Part shown: positions 13,386-26,091 of the stretch, one piece after another
Position numbering within the stretch: position 1 is the stretch's first letter
Layout: every line of letters starts with the position of its first letter
NCBI GenBank assembly: GCA_006176705.1
Contig: QRFJ01000048.1
Coordinates: 1,809,825-1,873,824 of the forward strand
Length of the DNA stretch: 64,000 nucleotides
Direction: 5' to 3'
Origin: Cocos nucifera
Lineage: Eukaryota > Streptophyta > Magnoliopsida > Arecales > Arecaceae
Made by a program: the position numbers and the translations under genes
Notes under the pieces: model-generated
Databases searched by the model: none
Told to the model about the DNA's origin: nothing
Seen by the model: the letters and a program-made list of their open reading frames with translations, nothing else

Positions 13386-14416
13386 ATGTGAAACACCTAA
13401 ATAAGAGCTCTTCTATTATTCACTCTGCACATGGCATGGACTTCTGGACCTTGATTCTCGATGATGCAATCATAGGGTAGCGTCCTCTCTACCACCGAGG
13501 TAGATAGATTCCATCTGAGCTATCTATTCTAACATAATGAACATTACTATAAGCAACATAACACTCAAATATTCGAATGGCTAGGTAGATCGGAGTATGT
13601 GTAGTCAAACTATAATACACCCTCTAAGGTGAAGCTGCTCGATGCAAATCTCGGTCAAAAACCAGACACTACACTGCTTATGCATTCTGAGTTCAGTCCA
13701 TATGACGAGAAGAGTAGACATCCTAAATGGATCTGGAGGTGGTCACGCCAGTGTCCTCATTCTCTAATGAGTACTTACTGCTCTTCTCGATGTTTCTTAC
13801 AGCCGTAGACTTATCAAGACTCATCTATTAATATGGAGCGATTTGTCACAATCCTTTTCGGATCTAATCACCATCTCTCTGTGATGTATCTATATTGTTC
13901 GAAAGAATTTATGAGTTTAATCAATGATTAATTCTGTCTTAAATTTTCAACTCTTTGAAAAATATGAATTATCATTAATCATTTTAACTCAAAGGTGTTA
14001 TTCACATGACACTAAATAACATATATGGATAGAAATAATCTCATTTTTAATTAGATAATTAGCAAATTATATATTTTTCGCCCTAGAAGTGTATTAAATA
14101 GTGTCATGTCCAATTCTGGCTTCTAGGCATATTATCTAACAATCTTTTCTACTTTCTCTAATTTCCAATTGGCTAGCTATTGTCTAATGTCCCATCTTCT
14201 CTTAAGTGGGCTTTCGATTTCTGACTGGTCCAACGGCTTGTGTAGTGGTCTGCACATTTGTCTGAGTTGACTCTGCTTGGACCGCTCGACATAATCCTCT
14301 CGGTAATCGCGGAGAGAGGAGCAAAAACCTTTGCATATATGCTTGGTTTTCTTATGAGACCTTTCGGCTCCTTAGCAAGGGCTATATGCACCATTGTTGT
14401 CGTAGTATAGAGAATT
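13386..14416 (-). mobile_element. 3' end of a Ty1/copia element (partial LTR plus RNase H end)
   Basis: 13386-14141 matches the right-hand 720 bases (24213-24926) of the complete copia LTR further right, including the terminal CTAACA (TGTTAG on the minus strand). A purine-rich tract (14142-14160 on the minus strand) adjoins it, so this is a 3' LTR. From about 14415 down to 14173 the minus strand encodes, with frameshifts, the end of a copia RNase H: YYDNNGA, a KEP(K)-SHKKTKH block and a KPLDQ block near the terminus. The LTR lacks the other two thirds of its length. The element runs into the N gap at 14417. Confidence 0.75.
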
Positions 14417-14441
14417 NNNNNNNNNNNNNNNNNNNNNNNNN
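14417..14441. other. Assembly gap (25 N)
   Basis: Twenty-five consecutive N bases. The copia RNase H reading stops at its left edge and unrelated AT-rich sequence starts at its right edge, so local order across the gap should not be trusted. Confidence 0.99.
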
Positions 14442-15943
14442 GATGCATAAAAAATTAAAAAAAAAAAAAAAATTATTAAGATTCTATCGAATTCTGTTAG
14501 CTACATCTTTTTCATCTATTTAATATCATAAAATAATGGACATCACAAATAGAGACATCACTTCATATGTCATAGATAATGCAAATGTTAAGTATATAGC
14601 AACGAGTCAATCGTGCATTTTGTTGATCGTTGTACGAAAGTATTTGGGTCCTGCGCCCGCACCACTACTTGAATTAGATGAGCCATCCTGACCTGCATTG
14701 GGTATGGGTCATAAAGTCAGCCATGAAGGTTCGAAAATCTAGCACAAACAAAACAACCCAACCTACTCAAAGCAATAAATCCAAACTAAAGCAAACAAGA
14801 TTTTTGACCGAGCCCATTTGATGATGTCATGCTTATAGTATATCAAAAGCAAATTTGGAACAAATGGATCAGGTAGGACTGGGTCCGGTTTATGTACAAT
14901 CCCGATGAACTTGCAACTAGGTCTCACCATTCCTCTGCATGATCCAATTTCGTTATGTCGGATCATCCACCATCAATTAAAGTTGGTCCTTTTAATCAAT
15001 AGGTAGACACGAGAGAGAGAGGATAAAATAGAAAGTAGCGTGCAGGCCTAGATTCGCACAGAAGGAATCTAGTGCGGATCGTGCATTACTCCATCCATCT
15101 GTTTGCGTCCCTACACTATTCCGCTTCTTGCATCACTTTATCTGCACCCGATAAAGCGTTTCCTGTGGGCTCTCCTCCTCAATGGAATCCCCCGCCACTT
15201 TATTAGTTTGTATAGGAAAACTAATTAATCAGTACGCACACCACATGCATGTAGATAAAAGCACGAGGAGAAAGGAAAGATCCCCAAGTTCCCACTTTCA
15301 AAAGGAAAGATTCCCAAGTTCCCACTTTCTCCCATTTTTGTTATTATTAAGTTTCGGCTTTTGCCGAAATCGCACCATCCTATAATAATTAATTAGCAAT
15401 GTCTCTCTTTTTGTTGTCCGTTGAATTCTCTTTTGAAAGGCAAATATTTGGACTGTTTGGGCTCTCAGAAGGAAATGAGTTGTGCTAGCTCTCCTTTTGG
15501 GTCTCTGCTTTGACCGGTAGAGGCCAAGGAAACCATTGAAGTGGGTTCACTGTTCCTTTTGGCACCTTGCGTCTGCTCCATTTTCGAGCGGAGCCTGCAT
15601 GCAAGAAAGTGGGTAAAGCGCTATGATTATTTATGCCCACCGGACGAGGCTAATACCACCATATTTGTCACATAATTAATTTATGCATGCTAGCTATATG
15701 GTTATTTACATATTTTGTGATGACTATAAAATAAAAACGACAAAATATTATATGCGTGCGTGCGTGCGTGAGAGAGACCATAACATACACGCCATCGAGA
15801 GTCTTACACACGACTCCATGGGACCGCAAGACTTGGTCGCATGTATTTTGTGTCAGATCGATCTATGCGACTCCATCCATGCCAAAGTTGAAGAAGCATC
15901 AAAGTACGACTTGAAGCCAGATAATATGATTGGAGTAGGGTAC
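14442..15943. other. Unassigned intergenic sequence between the gap and the gypsy LTR
   Basis: This starts with a poly-A run (about 14455-14472) and is AT-rich with scattered simple repeats, for example alternating TGCG around 15752-15770. No exon or element terminus was recognised. It is probably the original host DNA flanking the gypsy insertion, because the 5-bp GGTAC immediately before 15944 pairs with GGTGC after 29838. Confidence 0.5.
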
Positions 15944-16645
15944 TGTTGCTCCTAGATCTTTCGATTTGAAGTCGGTAGATGAGGATGGAGGAGCTCAGCC
16001 ACCAAAAAATCTAGAGCCGAGGATGAGCTTTCGTTGGAGCTTCGTCTGTCCACCTGCAATAAAATTTCCATCCAAGTGTTCTCCGATGAAGATCCTTCGA
16101 CGTTCAAGTTAGGAGATTGGAGAATAATGAGAAGAAAAAGCATCGAATTAAGTGACGTATCTGGAGGATCCCGGAGTTCCTTTATTTATAAAGGAGGAAT
16201 TGGAGTCGTATTCGTTTCGGACTCTAACAGCTTTTTGAATTTGTCACCCTAGATTGATTTGAAAGATTTTTTTCCTTCTTGAAAGACGGGATTGCGAAAG
16301 ATTCTTCCTTTATCTGAGTTTTTTGATTCGAAGAGGATGCAGTTTCAGCAAGAATAGTTGTAGGCGGCCACTTGACGAGCTATAATAGGTATCTTATTCA
16401 TGGTAGCTTTGGTGGACCGATCCGAACCGATGAGACGAGGTTATGAAAGGCCGTATATCATTCGTACAGAAATTTAGTAGGTTCTGGCGACGGAGATTGT
16501 AGGTCGGGCTGTAGGCCACCTACAGCTAACCGCGTGCAACTCAAAGTATCGCATCGTTGTACCCGCTAGGATGATCATTGGGATAGGTCGCAGGCCGACT
16601 TAAGATAGTTTGTCGAAGGCTGCACCAGTCGCCAACCCAACAACA
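15944..16645 (-). repeat. 3' LTR of the gypsy element
   Basis: 702 bases, beginning TGTTGCTCC and ending CAACA on the plus strand. It aligns with 29160-29838, sharing the block near 15955-16085 and the PPT-adjacent end. A purine-rich tract on the minus strand lies just inside the element, marking this as the 3' LTR. Confidence 0.85.
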
Positions 16646-17041
16646 GTTGCCCTCCACTTTCTGAAGGACGATGCTAATCTGTTGAGGGGCTTGATAATAA
16701 ATACCCTATACAAAGTTTAGGCCGATCTTAAAATCGTGATCGCATTCACGTGTTGGAGATCGAGTAGCACATGAAAGATTGAGAAGAGTCTAACCAGACC
16801 ACCGAAATCTAATCCGGCCTTTGCTGAGTGTTTACATCTGGATGCCACCATTTCAAGGTCGATTAGCATCTCACACAGCCTGGCGCAAAGATCTAGGAAG
16901 GGCAATGAAACGAGATAGATCGAAGCTTGTCTTGCCTGTTTACCAAAAATAGAGGTCAGCGTACTATCTTTTTGACTGCTACTGTTGCTTTAAAGGCAGA
17001 ACTCTGGCACTTTATGCAGAGGAAAGCTTGACTCACGATGC
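16646..17041 (-). other. Gypsy 3' untranslated region left of the nested copia
   Basis: It follows the polypurine tract inward from the 3' LTR and carries no clear open frame. It ends where copia RNase H coding begins at about 17042-17060. Its position as the last internal part of the gypsy element is inferred from the PPT and the flanking duplications. Confidence 0.55.
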
Positions 17042-17059
17042 TATTGTCGATCCCGCCTT

Positions 17060-17264
17060 AGGCATCTGATGGCAATTACTCCATTTCTGTAGCAAACTTC
17101 TTGTACCAGAATGCTTCCTTCGTAGCTTCTGATATAGCGATATATTCTGCTTCCATGGTGGAATCTGCTATCACCGTTTGCTTGAAACTCTTCCAGCTGA
17201 CAGCACCACCATTGCACACAAACAGACTTCCAGATGTCGACTTTCGATCATCTATATCGGACAT
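17060..17264 (-). pseudogene. Copia RNase H, N-terminal part, truncated
   Basis: It encodes the characteristic DDRKSTSG block, the SWKS-KQ block and the STMEAEY catalytic block, followed by a stop around the point where the YCDN block should come. That missing block and the remaining C-terminus appear at 14415-14173 on the other side of the assembly gap. The upstream reverse transcriptase is in a different frame, so at least one frameshift separates them. Confidence 0.8.
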
Positions 17265-17285
17265 GAAATCCGAGTCTGTGTATCC

Positions 17286-18533
17286 CTAGACTTGGAGTTC
17301 TCCGTTACCAAAGACCAACATCATATCCTTAGTTCTTCTCAAGTACTTAAGGATACATTTCATAGAAGTCCAGTGTTCTTCACCTGGATTTGACTGATAT
17401 CTGCTTGTGACACTCACAGCATGGGCTATATCAGGTCGTGTACATAGCATGGCATACATGAGGCTCCCTATTGCAGAAGCATAAGGGATCTTGCTCATGC
17501 ATTCTATTTCCTCAGGTGTGCTAGGGCACATCTTCTTGGAAAGATGAATACCATGTCTGAAGGGTATTAATCCCCTCTTAGAGTTTTCCATACTAAACCT
17601 CTTTAGTACTTTCTCTATGTACATCTTCTGTGAAAGTCCTAGCATCCTATTCGGTCTATCCCTATAGACCTTAATTCCTAGAATAAAGGATGCTTCACCT
17701 AGGTCTTTCATGGAGAATTTCTTGGACAACCATAATTTGACTGTTGTCATCATGGGAATATCATTCCCAATAAGGAGGATGTCATCCACGTACAATACGA
17801 GGAAGACAATAGCACTCCCACTGACCTTTTTGAAAACACACGGTTCCTCTTCATTTTTGATGAAATCAAATATTTTGATCACATCATTGAAATGAGTGTT
17901 CCAGCTCCGAGATGCTTGCTTAAGTCCATATATGGACCTTTGCAGCTTGCAAACCTTGTGATCAGTATCACTGGATGTGAAACCTAGCGGCTGTTCCATA
18001 TAGATATCTTCCTCAAGATATCCATTTAAGAATGCCGTTTTCACGTCCATTTGCCATATTTCATAATCGAAATAGGCTGCAATGGCAAGCAATGTGCGGA
18101 TGGACTTTAGCATAGCCACTGGAGAAAAGGTATCCTGATAGTCAATGCCTTCGCGTTGACTATAACCTTTTGCCACTAGTCTAGCCTTGAATGTCTCCAC
18201 ATTTTCATCTGCACCAATCTTTCTCTTGAAGATCCATTTACACCCAATAGGTACTATACCTTCTGGTGGATCTACCAAGGTCCAGACTTGGTTTGAGTGC
18301 ATCGAGTCAATTTCTGACTGCATTATCTCTAGCCATTTCTCGGAGTCGATATCTGATATCGCCTCATTGTAGGTTTTGGGATCATCACCATGAGCACCAT
18401 TGCCTATGACGAACATTTTCTCTACGTCCTCTAAAATAATACCTATGGATCTCTCAGGAGGACGGAAAACTCTTTCCGATCTACGAGGTGGAGGAGGTAG
18501 TATTCTTATTGGCTCAACCTGATTTAGTTCCAA
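17286..18533 (-). pseudogene. Copia reverse transcriptase domain (415-codon open frame)
   Basis: The longest open stretch of the element. Landmarks in order are CKWIFKRK, FKARLVAKG, DYQDTFSPVA, the QMDVKTAFLNG block, YGLKQASR and the catalytic LYVDDILL motif, then LSQKMYIEKVLKRF and the RPDIAHAV block that leads into RNase H. All are diagnostic of Pseudoviridae (Ty1/copia) RT. The frame is intact in this section but is cut off from gag and integrase by stops upstream, so it is a remnant rather than an expressed gene. Confidence 0.9.
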
Positions 18534-18539
18534 TTGGTC

Positions 18540-19923
18540 CTTAGCTCGTTGTACTTATGAGACTTTCTCATGAAGCTTGATCTGCCTTCCAATGCCGCTA
18601 TCTTGAATAAACTATTTTTCAAGAAAGATGGTATGTCGACTCACAATCACATTGTGGTCTTCTGGAATATAGAAATAGTATCCTAATGACTCTTTAGGAT
18701 ATCCTATGAATCAAGCTCTGAAGGATCTAAACTCTAACTTGTCCGCTTGTTGTCTTTTGACATGAGCCGGACAACCCCAAATTTTAAGATGACTCAGACT
18801 TGGTTTCTTACCGTGCCATATCTCATACGGTGTGGTAGGAAACGGTTTTAGAGGGAACCCTATTCAGTAGATAAATTGAAGTCAATAATGAGTGTCCCCA
18901 AAGAAAATCAGGGAGGTTTGTGAAGCTCATCATGGATCGAACCATATGCAATAGGGTCCAATTTTTTCGTTCTGAAACCTCATTGAGTTGAGGTGTTCCT
19001 GGTGGAGTCCATTGAGAGACTATGCCATTTTTTTTTAGATAGTCTAGGAATTCTCGGCTAAGGTATTCACCTCCTCGATCTGATCGAAGAACCTTAATGG
19101 ATTTTTCAGTTTATTTTTCTACTTCATGTCTGAATTCTTTGAACTTTTCAAAAGCTTCAGACTTGTGTCTCATAAGATACACATACCCATACCTAGACAG
19201 ATCATCGGTAAAGATAATGAAGTAGATAAAATTATCTCTAGCCGGCACATCAAATGGGCCGCACACATCTGTATGTACTAGGGCAAGGATATCTGTGGCC
19301 CTCTCCCCATGTCCAACAAAAGGGAGTTTAGTCATTTTGCCTTGAAGACAGGATTCACAAGTTGGATATGACTCGGAAAGTCAATGGACTCAATAGCCCA
19401 TTTTTCTCCAATTTGTTGATCCTATCTTCTGCTATATGACCTAATCTCAGGTGCCATAGATATCTATCGTTTGGACTATCCCTAGGTCGTTTGGCATTCA
19501 CGTTTTGCTCGATAGTTAGAACAGGTACATCAATATGTAGCTGATAAAGACCATTAATAAGAAAACCATTTGCAATTTTATTTCTTTCATAAAGAATGTT
19601 ACAATGGTCCTTAAAGAAGGTAATCACATAGCCTTCTTGTGCTAAGCATGAAACAGAAATCAAATTCCTGCTAGCTGCAGGCACATAATAATAGTCTTTC
19701 AAAACTAAGTCTAAACCAGATGGTAATCGAAGAGGGTATGTTTCCACATGGCTACTGCAGCAACTCTTGCTCCATTATCGATGCGTAGGATCATGTCTCC
19801 ATCCCTCAACCTCCTGCTATCCTCAAGACTCTGCATGGAAGTGCACAGATGAGCACTAGAACCAGAGTCAAGCACCCAACTGGATGCAGAAGAAACCGTA
19901 AGGTTAGACTCAATAACGAGCAT
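18540..19923 (-). pseudogene. Copia protease and integrase remnant
   Basis: In minus-strand order: the protease motif WVLDSGSSAHLC near 19875; the GAG-pre-integrase HLRLGH motif near 19445; then the integrase core with HTDVCGPF and FTDDLSRYGYVYL near 19290-19190. The integrase C-terminal part continues to about 18540 in broken frames (recognisable P-YEIWHGKKPS and GYPKES segments). Several stops and frame changes occur after 19355 and between 19111 and 18540. Normal role: polyprotein processing and cDNA insertion. Confidence 0.82.
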
Positions 19924-19986
19924 ACCTCCAGAAGGATCTTCCTTCTTGTTCTTCAGGGTGGCCAGGTAAGTAGGGCAGTTTCGCTT

Positions 19987-20779
19987 TCAATGGCCATCGC
20001 TGTTGCAATGGAAATACTTTCCTTTGACATCGGCCTTTTTTTTTGGTTCTGCCTTCTTCTTCTTTATTCCTTCCACCTTCTGCTTTTTCACAGACTTTTT
20101 TTTCTTTTCATAAGACTTTCTTTTGGAAGAAGTCCATTCCATAGCAAGAACTGAGCCTTTAGAACCTTTCATAGAAAGCTCAGCGGTAACCAGCATATTC
20201 ATTAATTCGGCCAAGGAATTTTGAAGTTTATGCATGTGGTAATTCATGATGAATTGCCCATATGCATCAGTCAAGGATTGCAGAATAATATCGTTCTGCA
20301 GGTCCAAGTCTAACTTCACACCGAGCTTCTCAAGCTCTTCCATGTCCTTGATCATTGTCAGACAGTGATCTTGGACTGACTGCCCATCACGCATCTTAGC
20401 CTTAAAAAGTTATTTCATGACTTGATATTTGGCTGCGCGACTCTGTTCACCAAACATCTCCTGCAGGTGAGCCAACATTTGGCGAGCAGTCCCGATATCT
20501 TCATGTTGGCGCTGGAGCTCATCAGACATCGAGCCCAACATGTAATATCTGGCCTTATTATCTTCGTCTATCCATTTTTCCAGAGACGCTCTCTGTTCAA
20601 TAGATGGATGGGCTGGTAAGGTGGGAGGGTCCTGGTCCAAAACATGGGTTAACTTCTCGAAATCCCAAAACTATTTTGTAGTTTCTGAGCCAATCTTTAT
20701 AATTGGGTCCAGTCAGTCTATGTGTGTCCAGGATACGTGCTAATGGGTTGGACGCAGATATTTTTCTGTAGAGAGTCAA
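19987..20779 (-). pseudogene. Copia gag remnant
   Basis: Starts at 20779 with a short UBN2/gag-type beginning (LTGPNYKDWLRNYKIVL), continues through 20640-20410 after a frame change, and then 20394-19987. Near the end is a lysine-rich segment and a zinc-knuckle-like sequence YFHCNSDGHWKRNC. In this family the first Tyr position is normally Cys, so the CCHC knuckle looks damaged. At least two frameshifts or stops interrupt gag. Confidence 0.8.
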
Positions 20780-22620
20780 AGATTCTAGTTAGATACTGTA
20801 ATTATGACTTGACCAATTTATTTAGAAATTTTATTTTTAAACAAATTAGCTTCCACTATTTTCTTGGATCCCTACACTCCCTCTGTAGAGATGCGAAAAT
20901 CTCCATGATTAATGATTTCTAGTGGGTGGTGCGGTCTCACCAACTGACTCATCACCTCACCTAACAGTTATTGGTGATGGGTTAGCCAATGAGTGAACAA
21001 CTCTTGTTCAATGATTCTCTAATCATGGTGCACCCAAACTTGGTCTCTAATTCATGAATCTCACCGTATCCAAAATATTGATCCACTCCTTAGTTAAGTC
21101 AGACCCACCATTTGCATAGACTGGGTTCCTAATTGAGTCTCTCACCGTATCCAGAATATTGAGCCCAACTCATCCTCCAGCCCATAGCATCCAATGCCTA
21201 ATAGACATGGTTGCATCTTCCTTCGGTGCAACTGAGCCACTGTATCCAGCCGAGAACAATCAACCCCGGAAAGGGCCCGCACGTCTACAATGGTGGAAGA
21301 CCTCAGACTTAATCTTTTCTTAGGGAGAATTGATTCAGGTCTCATTAAACTAGACTTGTCATAGTCATAACAATTATGACTAACCTAGTGGCATGGGTTA
21401 GCTCGGATTATTGACCACCTCAGATCAGAACTGTGTCAACAGATATGGCCAGGTAAGTGAGACCGGTGGAAGGAATATGCCATTAACTCGTACAAGAATG
21501 CATTCAGGTCGAGTAGCTTCCAATTAAAAATCAGTCGGTCGTATGTGCCAAACTTACCTTAGACACCAAATTATTGAGTCAGAACCAATTGGGTTAGCCT
21601 ACAATCCAGACTCTAACCTCTGAGCCTAATTAGGTCTTGCTTGATCGTGACTCGATCTTGACCCAGACTTAATCCTATTAGGCTGGTCAATTTAAGCATT
21701 GTTGATCCCATCTAACCAACTCTTGATTCGGTTTGATCAACCGCTTAGACCTAATTGAGCTACCCAAGCCCGAACCCAGTATTATGAATATGTCTTAGAT
21801 CTGAAAATTCTCAATTTTAGATCCTAATTAATATTTCATAATCTTAATTTTTAATTAAGTAGGGTTCATAAACAAAATATGCATAATAAATCCTAGGGTT
21901 TCAGGATCTAGGGTTTTGCAGAAAGTAAGTTTTGGGTTTCTGATTAAGGACGAACACGCAGCACCCCTACACATCATAAGAACACCCCATCGAATGGAAA
22001 GAGAGGGCCTTTAAACCCTTCTTCATTCTTATGATCCGGACGGCCAAGAGGAACGCCTTAATCAGGAACATGCAATACTACAAAACAGTTTTAGATCTAT
22101 ATCATATATCTCATATACAAATTAGATCTAATCATGGCATATTTTGCATACATCTCATGTATCGAATCATGCATATTTTTAGATCTAAATTATCTCATAA
22201 TAATCTAAAAAATTAGATTTAAATTGATCTAATCAAAATAAATTCTAATCTAGACAATTATGTAGAACTATTCTACAACTAGTCTAGACATGCATCAATC
22301 ATATCTCATATGATATTTAAAAATTAAATAATTTTTATTTACTATTTTTTAGATATTATTATAATATTATAATATCAAAAAATAGTAAATAAATAGATCT
22401 AAAATATGATTTAATCAAATTAAATCAAAAACATGCAAGACTATTCTATAGAACTATTCTATTTTAGAACTAGTCATGCATATTTTCTAATCTTAGATCC
22501 AAATCATTTAATTTTAATTTTTTCTGATTTTAGATCTGATCACATCTCATGTGACATCTAAAATCATTTATTTTCTAATTAAAATAAATTTAAAATTAGA
22601 TCTAAATACTTTTAGAACCT
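20780..22620 (-). other. Copia leader between primer-binding site and gag
   Basis: About 1.8 kb with no coding similarity that I recognise. It becomes very AT-rich toward the primer-binding site (about 21780-22600), with repeated TTAGATCT-like words. A leader this long is unusual but occurs in some plant copia lineages. I see no promoter-like signal or gene. Confidence 0.55.
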
Positions 22621-22636
22621 TGGCTCTGATACCAGT

Positions 22637-24926
22637 TGAAGGAAAATCCTGATTTTTCGGACCAGGTTCGTTCAGATCTGATCAGATCAAGAGATATATT
22701 TCAAAAAATTTTTTCTTTAATCCAGATCAGATCTAAGATATTTTAGATCTAATTATTATTATTTTAAGAAATTAAAATAAAATTAGATAAATTTAAATCA
22801 AATTTAATTTACCTTGATGTGGGTAATCCTATTACCCGTTGATGATCCTGTATGCAGCGGAAGGTTCTGGATCTAGCCACGCAAGTGCCTGGCCTCTACC
22901 GGTATCCACTCGGGCTAGATCTAGAGATCCTCTTCTTCTCTATCACGTCTTCCAAAAATTAGATCTGGATCTGATCTGGAGGATCTTCAAAACTCCTTTT
23001 GAAGATCAGCAGTCGTCCTTTGCAGCAGCGCAGCCTTCTTAGCTTTTATCGCCTTTCTCTTGATCTGAGATCGCACCAACCAAGCTCCAAAACTCCTTTT
23101 GGACGTGGAGAGGAGAGGGGAGAAGGTGGTTTGGCATGGAGGAAGAGAGGGAGAGAAGGCCCTTGGGGAGCATGGAGAAATCTCAATTAATTTAGATTCC
23201 TCTTTGAGTTGGGCGTAGGGTCTTATTTATAGACTAACTGTGATCCAACTCCTTTCTTCCCAACCAATCACAACCCTTTGTGAAATCAGATCTAAATCTG
23301 ATTGGTGGGAATAGAGTCCCCTGGATTCCTCCTTAGAGGGTGCCTAAGACCAGTCAAAGTTGGTTCTTAGAGAACTCTAATTGGAATCCAAAAAAAGATG
23401 GAGTCCTTGTCCAACAAGGACTCCTAGGCGCCTCCAACTTGGGCACACGCCAAGGGTGGCGTGCGCCCTCTTCCTTGCCAGGTTCTGGTAGGGGGACAGG
23501 CCCCCACCAGCTCTCCAATAGGTGCATGACATGTGGTCAAAAGTCAAAGTGTCAATGGTCAACATTTGACCAGTCAAAGGTAGACTTTTGACCAAAGTCA
23601 AAGAACAAGAAATGGCAGGTGACCAAAAATGGCAGGTAATGTCTTACAAAATAAGACAACCTTTTCTGACTTGGACAACCTCCAGTCAGACCATATGAAG
23701 GCCTCTGATTGAGCACAAACTCCTTTGGCTCAGTCAGGACAACTTATTTATGATAGCAAAAGAAGAACGTTAGGTTCAATCGAGTGCTAGCACGATTTTC
23801 TTGAACCTAATTGAATCTCATTCAGATCAATTGAACTAGATCAGTTCAATTGATGATCACCAGATTCAAACCCTTGTTTGTGTGACCCAGTTAGGTTCAG
23901 TTCTGTATGGTAATGGGATATGTCATGATCTCTATCATCGACATCATCGAAACTCCTTTCGATGGATCAGAACTCTTCTGATTCGAACAGCTAGAATGAT
24001 CGATCATCTAAATCATTCTAATTGCTCCCAAAATCCACCAGTGACACCTAGCAGTATATGGTGGCAACCCATCAGAGCTGAATGCGAACCTCTTGGTGCA
24101 GCTACCTGTGTGATTAAGTTCTTCTATCTTGAGCCCCGATCAGATTAGGGTTAAGGTGAACTCGTCAAACCCTAGTCTCTGTCATATGATGTAATCATTC
24201 GATTCGAGTCCAATGTGAAAATCTAAATAGAAACTCTTTCTATTATTTCACTCTGCCATGGCCATGGGCTTCTGGACTTGATTCTCATGATCATCATAGG
24301 GCTGCTCCTCTACCACCGAGGTAGATAGATTCCATCTTGATGCAATCCAGTTCCTACAATGAACATGCTATAGCCAACATACACCTCAGGGTTCCATATG
24401 GCTAGGAGACCGAGTAATGGTGTAGTCAAACTATAACACCCTCAAGGTGAACTACCGATGCACCTCAGGTCAAAGAACCAGACACACTACTGCAGCATCG
24501 AGTCAGTCATTGACGAGAAGGTAGACTTCCCTAATGACTACTCGAGGTGGTCACGCTCAGTGCCCTCGTTCTCTAACGAGTACCTGTACTCTCGCTCCGG
24601 TGTCTCCACACCGTAGACTCAAGACTTATCTACTAAAGAAAAATGATTGTACACCAATCTTTCGGATCAATCACCATCCTCGTAATGATCCTATGATCGG
24701 AAGCATTTTATGAGTTAACAATGATTATTTATGTCTTAAATTTTCAACTCTTGAAAATATGAATTATCATTACCATTAACTCAAAGGATGTATCACAGAT
24801 ACTAAATACACATATGTGATAGAAAATAATCCATTTTATTGATATTAGTCAAAATTATAATTTTGCCCCTAGAAGTGTATTACAAGTGTCAGTCAATTCT
24901 GGCTTTTAGGACATATATATCTAACA
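22637..24926 (-). repeat. 5' LTR of the copia element (2290 bp)
   Basis: On the plus strand it starts TGAAGG next to the primer-binding site and ends CTAACA; on the minus strand it therefore runs TGTTAG...CTTCA. Its last 720 bases are matched by 13386-14141. A subregion at 22840-23600 is less AT-rich and holds short open frames with no family features, presumably chance. Confidence 0.85.
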
Positions 24927-25223
24927 CTATCCAGCTCGACTCTAGATCAGCTTGCATTATCGGGGCCTCCCAATACTCGGCTTCTCCAGAACTTTCATAT
25001 ATGAGCTTCTTTTTAGGTCGGCCACCCCAAGGGTTGCTAGCTTAGAAAGGAGATCAACTCGTGTATTTTCCACCCTTGGTATTTGTTGAATATCCATTGC
25101 TAAAAAGCTAGAAGCTAAGTTTCTGACCTTCTATAGATACTTAACCATATTCGACTCTCGAGCTTCATATTCTCCCTGAACCTGGCCAATCACTAATTGC
25201 GAATTACTATGGACTTTGAGATA

Positions 25224-25760
25224 TCAAACTTCCATTTCTTTTGCTATTCTGAGCCCCGCTACCAATGCCTCATACTTGGCTTCATTATTGAAAGCCGAAA
25301 AGTCAAAGCGCAGAGCATATTCCGCTACTACTTCCTCTGGGCCTGTTAAGATCAACCTGGCTCTAGAGTCCGTGCCATTCAAAGATCCATCAACATGTAG
25401 GACCCAACATTCATCGATCGAAGGGGCTTCAGCATGATTGGATTCCACATACGGGATTATACATTCCAGGATGAATATTTGCCAGTGCCTGAGCCTTAAT
25501 GGACGGTCTCGATAAATATTTGATGTTGAATTCACCTAGCTCGATAGCCCATTTAGCCAATCACCCCGAGGTGTCTGGTCGATACAATATTGATCTAACG
25601 GATTGGTCTGTAAGGACTGCAATAATGTGTGCTTGAAAATATGAGCGTAACTTTTTTATAGATATTAAGAGAGCATAGACAATTTTTTTCAGCCTCGTAT
25701 ATCTAGTCTCAACATCATGAAGTATCCGGCTCACATAATAGATCAGCTTCTGCACCTTGG
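25224..25760 (-). pseudogene. Gypsy RNase H region remnant
   Basis: The 25755-25561 segment matches the RT/RNase H connection of gypsy elements (YYVSRILHDVETRYT, then VLTDQ and RPDTSG). The 25535-25224 segment carries an RNase H fold with WVLHVDGS and NNEAKYEALVAGL. The segments are in different frames with stops between them. After this the sequence leads toward the linker before integrase and is interrupted by the copia LTR at 24926. Confidence 0.82.
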
Positions 25761-26091
25761 CTTTCTATCGGATCAAAATAGAGCTAATTATCGAAGAAGA
25801 AACAGCTAAATACAAGTACAATACCTCCTCAGGCTCTGGCTCACTTAAAAGAGGAGAGAAGCCAAGGTATTTCTTTAGCTCATTGAAGGCTATCTAGCAT
25901 TCATCTATCCATTGAAAGTCCTTCGGTTGCTTAAGAGCTTTAAAAAATGGAAAACTCTTTTCCGCCGATCTTGATAGGAATCAATTTAAGATTGTGATCC
26001 TTCCTATAAGTCGTTGCACTTCTTTGATCATCCTCGGGAGCTTCATCTCTTGAAGAGTTTGAATCTTCTTCGGGTTGGCCTCAATCCCACG

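Larger units (their letters stand above)
17042..24926 (-). mobile_element. Ty1/copia retrotransposon, 3'-truncated, nested in gypsy
   Basis: The minus-strand order is 5' LTR (22637-24926, 2290 bp), primer-binding site (22621-22634, TGGTATCAGAGCCA on the minus strand, a classic methionine-tRNA type), a leader of about 1.8 kb, gag, protease, integrase, reverse transcriptase and RNase H, which is the copia order. The 3' end is cut in RNase H at about 17045, so its own PPT and 3' LTR are absent here; matching parts occur at 13386-14416 across the N gap. Several frameshifts and stops break the polyprotein. Confidence 0.87.
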
